From Nonomuraea solani (GTDB taxonomy: Bacteria; Actinomycetota; Actinomycetes; Streptosporangiales; Streptosporangiaceae), in NCBI RefSeq assembly GCF_900108335.1, contig NZ_FNVT01000007.1, positions 124,001 to 188,000 on the forward strand: a stretch of DNA of 64,000 nucleotides, in the 5' to 3' direction. Positions 25,826-34,248 of this stretch are shown piece after piece. A program made the translations under genes and the position numbers. Under the pieces are notes generated by a model. That model did not search any database, was not told where the DNA came from, and saw only the letters and a list, made by a program, of their open reading frames with translations. How positions within the stretch are numbered: position 1 is the first letter of the stretch; each line of letters starts with the position of its first letter.

Positions 25826-25854
25826 GCCGCCCCGGGCGGGCGTCCCGGGGCGGC
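25826..25854 (+). terminator. Strong hairpin after the beta-rich gene
   Basis: GCCGCCCCGGG and CCCGGGGCGGC, eleven perfect pairs with a seven-base loop; no T tract. Confidence 0.7.
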
Positions 25855-26046
25855 GCGACGTGTGCCCGCGCGCGATTCCTCTCCTATCGCCCTGCAAGCC
25901 TTCCGCAAGGTGCCCCTCCTACCCTCCTGGCTGGCGGCCACGGGGCAAAGGCAGGCCGCCGACTGTATCTGACGCCGCCGGAGCCGCTCTTATCTCCATG
26001 AGCACTCCTCTCGAGGCGACGGGACCGGCAAAAACGGGAGACCGCA

Positions 26047-27312
26047 ATGTCCGACACTCCGATGACCGCGGACGACGTGCTGCGCATCGCGGCCTACAAG
26101 GACCGCAGCGCCGCGCTCGAAGCGATGGTCATCGCCTACAGCTACCACCGCGTCGCCGCCGACCTGGCCGTGCACCTGGGCAGGGCGGCCAACAACTGGT
26201 ACTGCTACGCCACCTGGACCTCCAAAGCGGTCGGGGAGAGCCTCGACCTCGGCCCTGATTCGCCGTTCATCGACGACTTCGGCCGCCGGTTCCGAGTGCC
26301 GCACCGCTTCCGGAGACTGTTCAGGGCCATGCTGCTCACCCTGCTGGGGCCCAGCTACCAGCTCGGGCTGGCGCTGGCCAACCGCGCCATCTTCCTGGAG
26401 ACCGCCAGCCTGGCGGTCAACCTGTGGAACGACGAGCCCGACCGCTACCTGAAGGTCAGCCCGGAGTCCGACCTGACACCGGCGCCGCCGGAGTTCCTGA
26501 CCGACCTGCTGTCACCGGCCGACCCGCGCTACCTCAAGGAGGCGGCGCGGCTCCTGGTCGAGGCCAAGAAGGCCGACGACCCCGAGGTGCGGGCCGAGCT
26601 GATGCTGGGGGCCAACATCGCGCTGTCGGCGTACGAGCAGGCGCGCGCGCAGGCCGCGCTGGAGCTGGTGCTCTACCGGCCGGTGCGCTGGATGACCCGG
26701 GTGTCGTGGCGCTCGCTGCGCTCCCTGGTGACCCGCAGGCGCTTCCCGAGATTCCGCCTCTACGCCGCCCGCCACGAGGACCAGCCCTGGCTCACCCGCA
26801 AGCTGGAAGAGCTCTGGGCCTCCCTCTACACGCGGCACCTGTTCTCCGTGCGCACCCCGCTCAGCGACATCAAGGTCGGCCGGCCGCTGACCGCCCCCCA
26901 GGGCGTCGACCTGGCCAAGGTGTGGCGGCCGATCCAGAACGAGCGCGTGCGCAAACTGGCCGAGGAGTTCATCACCGAGGACCAGGAGGCGTCCACGGCC
27001 GGGGTCGCCAACTGGGTGTCCTATCCCGACCGCATGCGCTTCATCGTCAGCTACTTCCGCGTCTACCAGAACGTGGACGCGCTCTACCGGGTGCCGTTCG
27101 ACCAGGAGATCGCCGACGGTCTGGCCGCGGAGATGACGCGGGGGCTGGTGCCCGAGGCCGTCAGCCAGTTGCTGGAGGCCAGGCCGGGCCGGCGCCGCCG
27201 GGGCAAGGTCTACTCCTATCCGACGGAGACCGACCCGGACGCGTACGAGATGGCCCACTTCGACTTCGAGCCGTTCCTGGAGGCGATCCCCCTGGACCCG
27301 GCCCGTAAATAG
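26047..27312 (+). CDS. Hypothetical protein, helical, conserved-looking
   Basis: 421 residues from ATG 26047. No domain recognised. Mostly helical, with aromatic clusters (NNWYCYATWTSKAVGE; SYFRVYQNVDALYRVPF) and a repeated basic character around residues 215-245 (VSWRSLRSLVTRRRFPRFRL). No signal peptide; one weakly hydrophobic segment near 97-115 is not a convincing transmembrane helix. The frame is clean and codon use typical, so it is a real gene. It converges, seven bases apart, with the sigma-factor gene; functional linkage to it or to the Crp operon is only positional. Confidence 0.75.
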   Translation: MSDTPMTADDVLRIAAYKDRSAALEAMVIAYSYHRVAADLAVHLGRAANNWYCYATWTSKAVGESLDLGPDSPFIDDFGRRFRVPHRFRRLFRAMLLTLLGPSYQLGLALANRAIFLETASLAVNLWNDEPDRYLKVSPESDLTPAPPEFLTDLLSPADPRYLKEAARLLVEAKKADDPEVRAELMLGANIALSAYEQARAQAALELVLYRPVRWMTRVSWRSLRSLVTRRRFPRFRLYAARHEDQPWLTRKLEELWASLYTRHLFSVRTPLSDIKVGRPLTAPQGVDLAKVWRPIQNERVRKLAEEFITEDQEASTAGVANWVSYPDRMRFIVSYFRVYQNVDALYRVPFDQEIADGLAAEMTRGLVPEAVSQLLEARPGRRRRGKVYSYPTETDPDAYEMAHFDFEPFLEAIPLDPARK

Positions 27313-27318
27313 ACAGCT

Positions 27319-27891
27319 TCAGTCGAGGAAGTCACGCGTGATCTCGCGGGCCTGAAGAAGCCCGCGCAGTTTCGCGAAACAGCGGGCTCGGGTGGGCCCG
27401 ATGCTCCCGACCGGCCTGCCCAGCCTGCGCGCCACGTCCACGTAGTGGGGCTCGGAGGTCTCCGTGAGCGCTCTGAACAGCACGCGCTGCGCCGCCGGCA
27501 GCTCCTCCACCAGCTCCTCCAGCGTTCCGGCCAGCCAGATCCTGGCCAGTTCCCTGTCCACGTCGTCCGTGCTGCCCAGTGAGTCGAGGTCCGGTGTGCA
27601 GATCTCCTTCGTGCGTCTGGTGAGCTTGAGGCACTCGCGGAAGGCGATGGTGGCCAGCCAGCCCGCCATGCGCTGGCCGTCGGCCACGCTCCTGAGGTTC
27701 TGCCAGGCCAGCAGCCAGGTCGTCTGCAACACGTCCTGGGCGTCCTCGTGGCTCAGCCTGAACCGGCGGATGCGGGCCTTCAGCATGGGACTGAACTCCT
27801 CGATCAGCCGCTCCCACGCTTCGGCGTCGCCGTCCTGGGCGGCCGACACCAGCGCGGCTGTGTCGAGTCGTTCGATGGTCTCCACAAGCAT
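27319..27891 (-). CDS. RNA polymerase sigma factor, ECF-like
   Basis: 190 residues from ATG 27891 with GGGAGAA upstream. Region 2 is clear: AWERLIEEFSPMLKARIRRF, then HEDAQDVLQTTWLLAWQNL (core binding and -10 recognition) and GWLATIAFRECLKL. Region 4 has LPAAQRVLFRALTE and a helix-turn-helix VARRLGRPVGSIGPTRARCFAKLRGLL. No anti-sigma gene is adjacent. It diverges from the Crp operon and shares its 179-base control region, which carries a CRP-type site, so cyclic-nucleotide control of this sigma factor is plausible. Confidence 0.9.
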   Translation of the reverse strand: MLVETIERLDTAALVSAAQDGDAEAWERLIEEFSPMLKARIRRFRLSHEDAQDVLQTTWLLAWQNLRSVADGQRMAGWLATIAFRECLKLTRRTKEICTPDLDSLGSTDDVDRELARIWLAGTLEELVEELPAAQRVLFRALTETSEPHYVDVARRLGRPVGSIGPTRARCFAKLRGLLQAREITRDFLD

Positions 27892-27996
27892 GTCGTTCTC
27901 CCTGCCGGTCCGGGTTCTCGGGGGGCCTCTTCCGGCCGGCATCACCACCGTGCGCCGAGTGATCGCGGAGGGCTGTTTCGCGCGTGACAGTGGGAG

Positions 27997-28012
27997 TGTG
28001 TTCTGCGTCACA
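27997..28012. promoter_or_regulatory. CRP-type operator
   Basis: TGTGT-N6-TCACA matches the CRP consensus TGTGA-N6-TCACA at nine of ten positions. It lies 58 bases before the Crp/Fnr start and 105 bases before the sigma-factor start, in their shared intergenic region. Binding by the adjacent regulator is inferred. Confidence 0.65.
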
Positions 28013-28058
28013 TTCGACAGATCAGTTACCAGATACTGGCGACTCGCGGAATGCGGCC

Positions 28059-28064
28059 TAAAGT
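28059..28064 (+). promoter_or_regulatory. Leaderless -10 element for the Crp gene
   Basis: TAAAGT ends six bases before ATG 28071; no Shine-Dalgarno sequence is present. No convincing -35 box sits 17-19 bases upstream, which would fit an activator-dependent promoter. Confidence 0.45.
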
Positions 28065-28070
28065 TCTTGC

Positions 28071-28781
28071 ATGACTGCGCGCAGCGGGCTGCCCCACGAG
28101 GTCGAGCCGGTCGCCGCCGTGCTGGCGGAGATCCCGTTGTTCCGCGTACTCGGGGAGAGCGGCATCCAGAGCACGGCACGGGCGGGCCTGGCCCGCAGAT
28201 ACCGGTCCGGGCAGATCATCTTCCATCAGGGAGACCCGGGAGAGTCGCTCTACGTGCTGCTCGACGGGCTGGTGAAGGTGGTGTTCACCACCGAGCACGG
28301 CGACGAGATCGTCCTCAACATGCTGAGCAGGGGCGACACCTTCGGCGAGATGGCGCTGCTCGACGGCTCGCCGCGCTCGGCCTCGATCGTGACCGTACGT
28401 CCCGCGTGGGTGTTCGCGCTGCCCAGGGCGCGGCTGCTGGAGCTCATGCGGGAGCACCCGGCGCTGGCCGACGAGTTCCTGCGCCTGCTCGGCCACATGG
28501 TGCGCAGGCTCACCGGCCAGGCCGCCGACCTGGCCTTCCTCGACCTCGGCGGGCGGCTGGCGAAGCTGCTGCTGCAACTGGCCGACAAGCACGGGCAATC
28601 CGACGGCGTGGTGGACCTGCCCGGGCTGACCCAGTCGGACCTCGCGGCGCTGATCGGCGCGTCGCGACCGGCGGTCAACCGGGCTCTGCAGTCGCTGGTG
28701 TCACGGGGACTCATCGACATCAAGGGCCGGACGATCACGCTTCTCGACATCTCCGCCCTGCGGAAACGGGGCGGCCTCTGA
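28071..28781 (+). CDS. Crp/Fnr-family transcription regulator with intact cNMP pocket
   Basis: 236 residues. The cyclic-nucleotide domain (about 20-140) contains FHQGDPGESLYVLLDG and a complete phosphate-binding cassette, FGEMALLDGSPRSAS, with E93, R102 and S103 corresponding to the cAMP-contacting residues of E. coli CRP. There are no Fnr-type N-terminal cysteines. The C-terminal winged helix (about 182-215) has LTQSDLAALIGASRPAVNRA with a CRP-like recognition helix. First gene of an operon with the MpaB oxygenase (22-base gap) and the nucleotide cyclase. A CRP box lies upstream, implying autoregulation. Confidence 0.93.
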   Translation: MTARSGLPHEVEPVAAVLAEIPLFRVLGESGIQSTARAGLARRYRSGQIIFHQGDPGESLYVLLDGLVKVVFTTEHGDEIVLNMLSRGDTFGEMALLDGSPRSASIVTVRPAWVFALPRARLLELMREHPALADEFLRLLGHMVRRLTGQAADLAFLDLGGRLAKLLLQLADKHGQSDGVVDLPGLTQSDLAALIGASRPAVNRALQSLVSRGLIDIKGRTITLLDISALRKRGGL

Positions 28782-28803
28782 CCGAATCTGGAGTACGGGG
28801 TAC

Positions 28804-30075
28804 ATGAACGTTCAAGATGAGCGCTGGCCGGCGGAGAGGTTCCGGCAGCTCAGGCAGCAGGCGGACCCAGACGTCGACAAGGTGGTGGCCGAATATCTGG
28901 AGACGCAGCCCGCGGACCGGGGGCCGCTGCAACTGCTGCAGGACATGATCGTCGAGCTGCGCCAGGCCAAGGAGGACGGCAGGCCGCCGTCCGCCGGCAT
29001 CTTCGAGGCGCTCGACTTCACCAAGGAGCTGCCCGAGTGGGGCCACGACCGGGCCATGCTCGCCCGGGGGCAGGCCGTCTTCGCCGATTACGGCCTCTAC
29101 CAGTCGGCCGCGCTGTTCTTCGCCTGCCTGCCGATGGCGTACGTGGAGGTCTCCAGCGCCAAGGTGCTGGCGGGCGTGTCCCACCTGGCCACGCACAGCC
29201 TCACCCGCCGGGTGGCCGAGACCGGCCAGATGCTGGTGGACGTGATGGGGCTCAAGGCCACCGACAGCCTGGAGCCGGGCCGTCCTGGGCACACCACGGC
29301 GATCGGGCTGCGGATCCTGCACTCGTTCGTGCGCGCGCTGGTCGAGGAGCGCCACGCCGATGACTGGGACACCGCCAGGTTCGGGCCGCCGGTCAACCAG
29401 GAGCTGCTGCTGGCCACGCTCTTCGACTTCTCCGTCGTCACCTGGGAGGCCATGGAGACGATGGGCGTGGAGCTGAGCCGCGACGAGCGGGAGGCCCACC
29501 TCTACACCTGGAGCGTCTTCGGCCACCTCATGGGCGTGGAGGTGTGCCGCGACGGCCCCCTCACGCTCGACGACGTCGACCCCGTCGGCGCGCGGCTGGG
29601 CCGCCTGTGCGAGACCAGCGACGAGGGCCACCGGCTGATGGCGACCCTGCTGTCGGAGATGGAGGGGTTCATGCATCTGGGCTGGCGCAAACTGCCGCGC
29701 AGCCTGGTGCACTGGATCTTCCGCGACGCCGCGCACGGCGCCGACCGGGTGCCCGAGCTGCTCGGCGTACCGAAGCCGGCCTGGTGGTGCACGGCCCTGT
29801 TCTGGCTGGGCCGCGAGGCTCACCGGACGCCATGGGTGGCCCGTCCGGTGCGCGGTGTGATTCGCTGGCTGGTACGCAGGGCCGGCCGTCACATCGTGGT
29901 GGCCCTGATCGACCGCCATTCCAACGGGACGGCGGCGTTCAGGATCCCCGACGACCTGGCCCGCGCGTGGCGGATCAAGCAGTCCAAGCCGGCGGTGAAG
30001 ACTCGCGCGATCCGCGGCACCGTCCGCGAGAAGCTTCGAGCGCCCACGCAGGGGCTGAAAGGGCCGCGCACGTGA
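28804..30075 (+). CDS. MpaB/latex-clearing-protein-like oxygenase (DUF2236)
   Basis: 423 residues from ATG 28804. The DUF2236/MpaB pattern is present: GQAVFADYGLYQSAALFFACLP, a helix with THSLTRRVAETGQMLVDVMG, IGLRILHSFVRALVEE, and WSVFGHLMGVEVC. Characterised members (rubber oxygenase Lcp, MpaB) bind heme b and cleave isoprenoid double bonds or act on meroterpenoids. The Arg/Thr/His positions in this set could be heme contacts, but I cannot verify them without alignment. No signal peptide, unlike secreted Lcp, so the substrate is probably intracellular. Its stop overlaps the cyclase start (GTGA). Confidence 0.8.
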   Translation: MNVQDERWPAERFRQLRQQADPDVDKVVAEYLETQPADRGPLQLLQDMIVELRQAKEDGRPPSAGIFEALDFTKELPEWGHDRAMLARGQAVFADYGLYQSAALFFACLPMAYVEVSSAKVLAGVSHLATHSLTRRVAETGQMLVDVMGLKATDSLEPGRPGHTTAIGLRILHSFVRALVEERHADDWDTARFGPPVNQELLLATLFDFSVVTWEAMETMGVELSRDEREAHLYTWSVFGHLMGVEVCRDGPLTLDDVDPVGARLGRLCETSDEGHRLMATLLSEMEGFMHLGWRKLPRSLVHWIFRDAAHGADRVPELLGVPKPAWWCTALFWLGREAHRTPWVARPVRGVIRWLVRRAGRHIVVALIDRHSNGTAAFRIPDDLARAWRIKQSKPAVKTRAIRGTVREKLRAPTQGLKGPRT

Positions 30076-33000
30076 CTGCGCCACATGAGCCGGGCACCCT
30101 CACCACGGCGACGATCCTGTTCACCGACGTGGTGAGCTCCACCGCGCTGCGGATCAGGCTCGGTGAAGAACGCGCCAACGACGTCTTCCGGCGGCTCTAC
30201 CAGCTCCTGCGCTCGGTGGTGACGGCGAGCGGGTCGACGTTCACCAAGAGCCTGGGCGACGGGCTGATGGCGGTGTTCGACTCGGCCACGGCCGGGCTCG
30301 ACGCCATCATCGCGGTGCAGCAGGCGGTGGCCGACGAGAACGAACGGGCCCAGGAGAAGATCTCCATCAGGGCCGCGCTCGCGGCGGGCGACGTCGCCTG
30401 GGGCCGCGACGACGTGAGCGGGCTGCCGACCGTGGAGGCGGCCCGCCTGGTCGCGGTGGCCGAGGGCGGCCAGGTGCTCTGCACCGACCTGGTGCGGCGA
30501 CTCGCCCAGGGGCGCAGCAGGCACGAGTTCAAGGATCTCGGGCGGCTGCCCGGCAAGGGGCTGCGCGAGCCGCTGCACACGTTCGAGCTGCACTGGCAGA
30601 GCGCCGACCACCATCTGGGCGGCCGGCTGGCCCCGTGGCTGGACGACGGGCACGTGCTGCCCTTCGTCGGGCGGGAGGAGGAGCTGCGGGCGCTCGACGG
30701 GGAGTTGGCGGCGGCCGAGTTCGGCAGCGGGCTGGTGATCCTGGAGGGCGAGCCGGGGGTGGGCAAGACCCGGCTGGCCTCCGAGGTGGCCAGGCGGGCG
30801 CTCAAGCGGCAGTTCACGGTGCTGGCGGGGCGGTGCACGGATCCGGCGCGGCAGGCGTACGAGCCGATCGCGGCGGCGGTGGAGCGGCTGGCCCGCACCT
30901 CGCCCGCGCTGCTGCTGCGGGCCGGGGTGGACCAGCAGTGCGGCCAGCTCGTCCGGCTGGCGCCGTCGCTGGCCGCGCCGCCGCTGTCGCTGGAGGTGCC
31001 GCCGGCGACCGAGCCGGTGTCGGAGCGCTACCACCTCATGGCCGCGGCCCGTACGCTGATCGAGCGGCTGGCCACCGTACGGCCGGTGCTGCTGGTGATC
31101 GACGACCTGCAGTGGGCGACGCTGGAGTCGCTGCAGATGCTCAACGCCCTCATGTGGGACGCCGACGCGCTGCCGCTGCTGATCATGGCCATGTCGCGGC
31201 CCGTGCCGGTCGAGACGGCCGTGCCGGAGCTGCACAAGCTGACCGCTGACGCCCGCGTCGTCCAGGTGCCCTCGTTCGGGCTCGACGAGGTCTCCCACGC
31301 GCTGACGGAGGCGCGCGCCCGCGGCGACGCCGCGCAACTGCACCGGATCACCGGCGGCAACGCCTTCCTCATCAGCGAGGTCGTCAGAGAGCTGGCCGCG
31401 GGCAAAGAACTCGACGCGCTGGCGGTGCCCGACTCGGTCACCCGGATGGTCATGGCCCGCATGGCGCAGCTCCACCCGGACGCCAGAGACCTGGTCAGCC
31501 TGCTGGCCGTGGGCGAGCGGATGGAGTCGGCGGCGCTGCGCCGGGGCCTGGGCGACGACGCGGGTCTCGGTGAGGGCCGGTTCGTGGCCGCGGTCGAGGA
31601 GGCCATGGGCGCGGGCCTGGTGACCATGCTGGACAACGGGTCCTGCCAGTTCTCCCACGAGCTGACCAGGAACGCCCTCTACGCCACGCTCTCGCCGCCG
31701 CGCGCCGCGCTGCTGCACGGGCGGGTCGCCGACGCGCTGGTCCAGTCCGACCCGAAGGCGATGGAGTCGCGGCCGTACGTCGTGGCCACCCACCTGCTGG
31801 CCGCCGCCGAGCACGGCCGCGACCCGGCCCGGGTGAGCGCGGCGGCCGACGCGGCCGAGCGCGCGGCCCGGCACGCGCTGGCCGGGCTGGCCCACCGCGA
31901 GGCGGTCACCTGGTACCAGCGGGTGCTCGACCTGCTGCGCGACTACCCCGGCGCCACCCAGGAGCGGCGCGCGGACCTGCTCGTGGAGTGCGGCAGGGCG
32001 ATGTGGCTGGCCGGGCACCCGGAGGCCAGGCAGACCCTCGCGCAGGCGGCCGACCTGGCCAGGGAGTGCGGGCGCGGCGACCTGATCGTGCTGGCCGCGC
32101 TCGGCGGCGAGCGCGGCTTCTCGACCGTCTCGGCCGCCCCCGACCAGCAGCGCATCGCGCTGCTCACCGAGGCCCGCAAGGTGGTCGACTCCACCGACGT
32201 CAGCACCAGGGCGCTGCTGGCCGCGCTGCTCGCCTCCGAGCTCATCTGGGCCCCCGACGGCGAGCGCCGCTTCGCGCTCAGCGACGAGGCGGTGGCCCTG
32301 GCCCGCAAGGCCGGCGACCCGCGCACGCTGGCCAGCGTGCTGGGGATGCGCAGCCTGACCATCATCCCGGCCGACCCGCTGCACCAGCGCAACCGCGACG
32401 GCGACGAGATGCTGGAGGCGGCCCGCCAGACGGGCGACGACCTGGCGCTGTTCCACGCCTACGTGCAGCGCACTCCCCCGGTGCTCGACAGCGGCGACGC
32501 GGCCAAGGCCGCGACCCTGCTCGACCGGGCCGACGAGCTGGCCAGGCGGCTCGGGCAGCCGCACCTCAACTGGCTGATCGGCTACTCCAAGGCCGGGCTG
32601 ACCCTTATGCAGGGCGACCTGGCGCAGGCCGAGTCCGAGGCGGAGGCCGCGATGCGGCTGGGCTCCGGGATCGGCCGCCGCCTGGAGGCCGTGGCCATCT
32701 ACTCCGAGCAGATCGCCGAGATCCGCCGGCTGCAGGGGCGGCTGTGGGAGCTGCGCGACCGGCTGCGCCGCATCGCCCAGGCCCCGCAGGTCGACCCGGT
32801 GCACGCGGTGCTGCGCTACCTGTGCGAGCTGACCGATGCGGAGGCCGCTCCCCTGCTCGACCGCATCCTGGCCGGCGGGGGCGCCGAGCCGCCGCGCAAC
32901 ATGGCGCACCGGCCCGCTCTCGACAACCTGGCCGTGGCCGCCGCCCGCCTGGGGCGGGCCGAGCTGGCCGGGCAGCTCTACACCTCGCTGTCCTCCGACG

Positions 33001-33290
33001 GGGAGACCTTCGGGCACGGCGCGGTGGCGCACCACTGCGGCCACCACTACCTGGCGCACCTGTGCGTGGCGATGGGCGACCGGCAGCGGGCCGCCGAGCA
33101 CTTCGAGGCCGCGGCCGAGGTGCACGAGCGGCGCGGGGTGCCGCTGATGCTGGCCGAGTCGCTGCTCGACTGGGCCGAACTGCTCGACGGCGGCGAGGTG
33201 AACGGGCCCAAGCCGGAGGATCTGCGCGAATGGTGCGGGTCGCTGCTGCCCGGCCGGGGCGCGCTGCTGCTGGAGCGCCGTCTCCGCTGA
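30072..33290 (+). CDS. Class III nucleotide cyclase fused to AAA (STAND) ATPase and TPR region
   Basis: 1072 residues from GTG 30072, overlapping the oxygenase stop by four bases. Cyclase domain 1-180: metal aspartates D19 in LFTDVVSST and D63 in KSLGDG, substrate lysine K59. The transition-state region reads VEAARL, giving Glu where Asn is usual but keeping the Arg. The ATPase domain (about 195-520) has Walker A GEPGVGKTR, Walker B LLVIDDLQWA and a preceding FVGREEELRALD. The rest is TPR-like helical repeats. The LuxR HTH found in many homologues (for example mycobacterial Rv0386) is absent. Probable role: makes cyclic nucleotide for the Crp protein when its sensor part is engaged. Confidence 0.9.
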   Translation: MTAPHEPGTLTTATILFTDVVSSTALRIRLGEERANDVFRRLYQLLRSVVTASGSTFTKSLGDGLMAVFDSATAGLDAIIAVQQAVADENERAQEKISIRAALAAGDVAWGRDDVSGLPTVEAARLVAVAEGGQVLCTDLVRRLAQGRSRHEFKDLGRLPGKGLREPLHTFELHWQSADHHLGGRLAPWLDDGHVLPFVGREEELRALDGELAAAEFGSGLVILEGEPGVGKTRLASEVARRALKRQFTVLAGRCTDPARQAYEPIAAAVERLARTSPALLLRAGVDQQCGQLVRLAPSLAAPPLSLEVPPATEPVSERYHLMAAARTLIERLATVRPVLLVIDDLQWATLESLQMLNALMWDADALPLLIMAMSRPVPVETAVPELHKLTADARVVQVPSFGLDEVSHALTEARARGDAAQLHRITGGNAFLISEVVRELAAGKELDALAVPDSVTRMVMARMAQLHPDARDLVSLLAVGERMESAALRRGLGDDAGLGEGRFVAAVEEAMGAGLVTMLDNGSCQFSHELTRNALYATLSPPRAALLHGRVADALVQSDPKAMESRPYVVATHLLAAAEHGRDPARVSAAADAAERAARHALAGLAHREAVTWYQRVLDLLRDYPGATQERRADLLVECGRAMWLAGHPEARQTLAQAADLARECGRGDLIVLAALGGERGFSTVSAAPDQQRIALLTEARKVVDSTDVSTRALLAALLASELIWAPDGERRFALSDEAVALARKAGDPRTLASVLGMRSLTIIPADPLHQRNRDGDEMLEAARQTGDDLALFHAYVQRTPPVLDSGDAAKAATLLDRADELARRLGQPHLNWLIGYSKAGLTLMQGDLAQAESEAEAAMRLGSGIGRRLEAVAIYSEQIAEIRRLQGRLWELRDRLRRIAQAPQVDPVHAVLRYLCELTDAEAAPLLDRILAGGGAEPPRNMAHRPALDNLAVAAARLGRAELAGQLYTSLSSDGETFGHGAVAHHCGHHYLAHLCVAMGDRQRAAEHFEAAAEVHERRGVPLMLAESLLDWAELLDGGEVNGPKPEDLREWCGSLLPGRGALLLERRLR

Positions 33291-33317
33291 GTTACAGGGC
33301 CGCTGAGTTACAGGGCC
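33286..33317. repeat. Perfect 16-bp tandem duplication at convergent stops
   Basis: GCTGAGTTACAGGGCC occurs twice in direct succession (33286-33301 and 33302-33317). The first copy holds the TGA of the cyclase gene, the second the TAA of the minus-strand membrane gene. Confidence 0.9.
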
Positions 33318-34171
33318 AGGGTCTGACCTGCCTCGATGGCCTCACGCACGCTCTTGGCCAGGGTCTGCTCCAGCGCGTCGCCGCTCGCTTCGAGCGAGCG
33401 CATCGCGTCGGCGTCGTCGGTGTGCGCGAGCAGCGCCCGGTATTTGTCGTTGTTGTCCAGCGCCGCGCGGGCCCGCAGGGCGGCGTCGGCCTCCTGGACG
33501 CGGTGGGCGTACCGCTCAAGGCTCTCGACGCGGGCCGTCACCGCCGCCACGGAGCGGCGCAGCGCCTCCTGCTGCGGCTCCAGGACGGCCATCAGCTCGG
33601 GTGTCACGACCCCTCTCATGGCCCGCTCCTGCTCCTCGTTCAGATGCGTCTGTACGCGTAAGAGCAGCGCGATCTCCCAGATCTGCCGGGGCAGCAGCAC
33701 CTCGTTGGCCAGCCCGTCCAGCAGGCGGGTGCGCATGGCCTCGGAGGTGTAAACGGACATGACCGCCGATCTGGCGCGTTCCAGGAGCGCGCGGGCCCCC
33801 GGGTCCAGCTCCGGCACCAGCACGAACCTGTCCCGGTACGGCGACCGCGCGGCGCTCAGTCCGAGCCTCGGGATGAAGCAGTCGATGACGGCCAGCCGCT
33901 CCTCCTCGGTCAGCCCGGGGTCGGCGACGAAGTCGACCGTGCGCTTGACGTGGTCGCGCTCCCTGGCGAGCTGCCGGCCCTCCTCGTCGGCCAGTTGCCT
34001 GCGGCGCAGGGCGTCGTGGCCGACGAGGTAGCCGCAGAGGTTGAGCAGGGCGAGCGCGAGGACGACGAACGAGGCCCGGGGACCGGCCTCCACCGCGATG
34101 ACGAAGCAGACCACCAGGACGACCGCGCAGCCCGCTAACAATCCCAGCGCCCACCCACAGCCCTTGGCCAC
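33308..34171 (-). CDS. Hypothetical membrane protein with long coiled-coil tail
   Basis: 287 residues, GTG start at 34171 after AGGGGAC. Two transmembrane helices at about 7-27 and 33-50, then an amphipathic region (RRRQLADEEGRQLARERDH) and a soluble domain. The last 90 residues, with heptad-like spacing (LEPQQEALRRSVAAVTARVESLE), look like a coiled coil. No family recognised. It converges on the cyclase gene; the duplicated 16-mer separates the stops. Confidence 0.7.
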   Translation of the reverse strand: MAKGCGWALGLLAGCAVVLVVCFVIAVEAGPRASFVVLALALLNLCGYLVGHDALRRRQLADEEGRQLARERDHVKRTVDFVADPGLTEEERLAVIDCFIPRLGLSAARSPYRDRFVLVPELDPGARALLERARSAVMSVYTSEAMRTRLLDGLANEVLLPRQIWEIALLLRVQTHLNEEQERAMRGVVTPELMAVLEPQQEALRRSVAAVTARVESLERYAHRVQEADAALRARAALDNNDKYRALLAHTDDADAMRSLEASGDALEQTLAKSVREAIEAGQTLAL

Positions 34172-34248
34172 AACGTCCCCTCTGCGCGAGATCCCGACGT
34201 GCCGAGTTCACCATAACCCGCCAATCCGGGAAGATCCCCAGATTCCGG

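Noticed and set aside
29889..33125. Very long open frame on the minus strand opposite the cyclase gene
   Set aside because: The + strand encodes a protein with intact cyclase and Walker motifs; the antisense product is low-complexity and His/Gln/Arg-rich.
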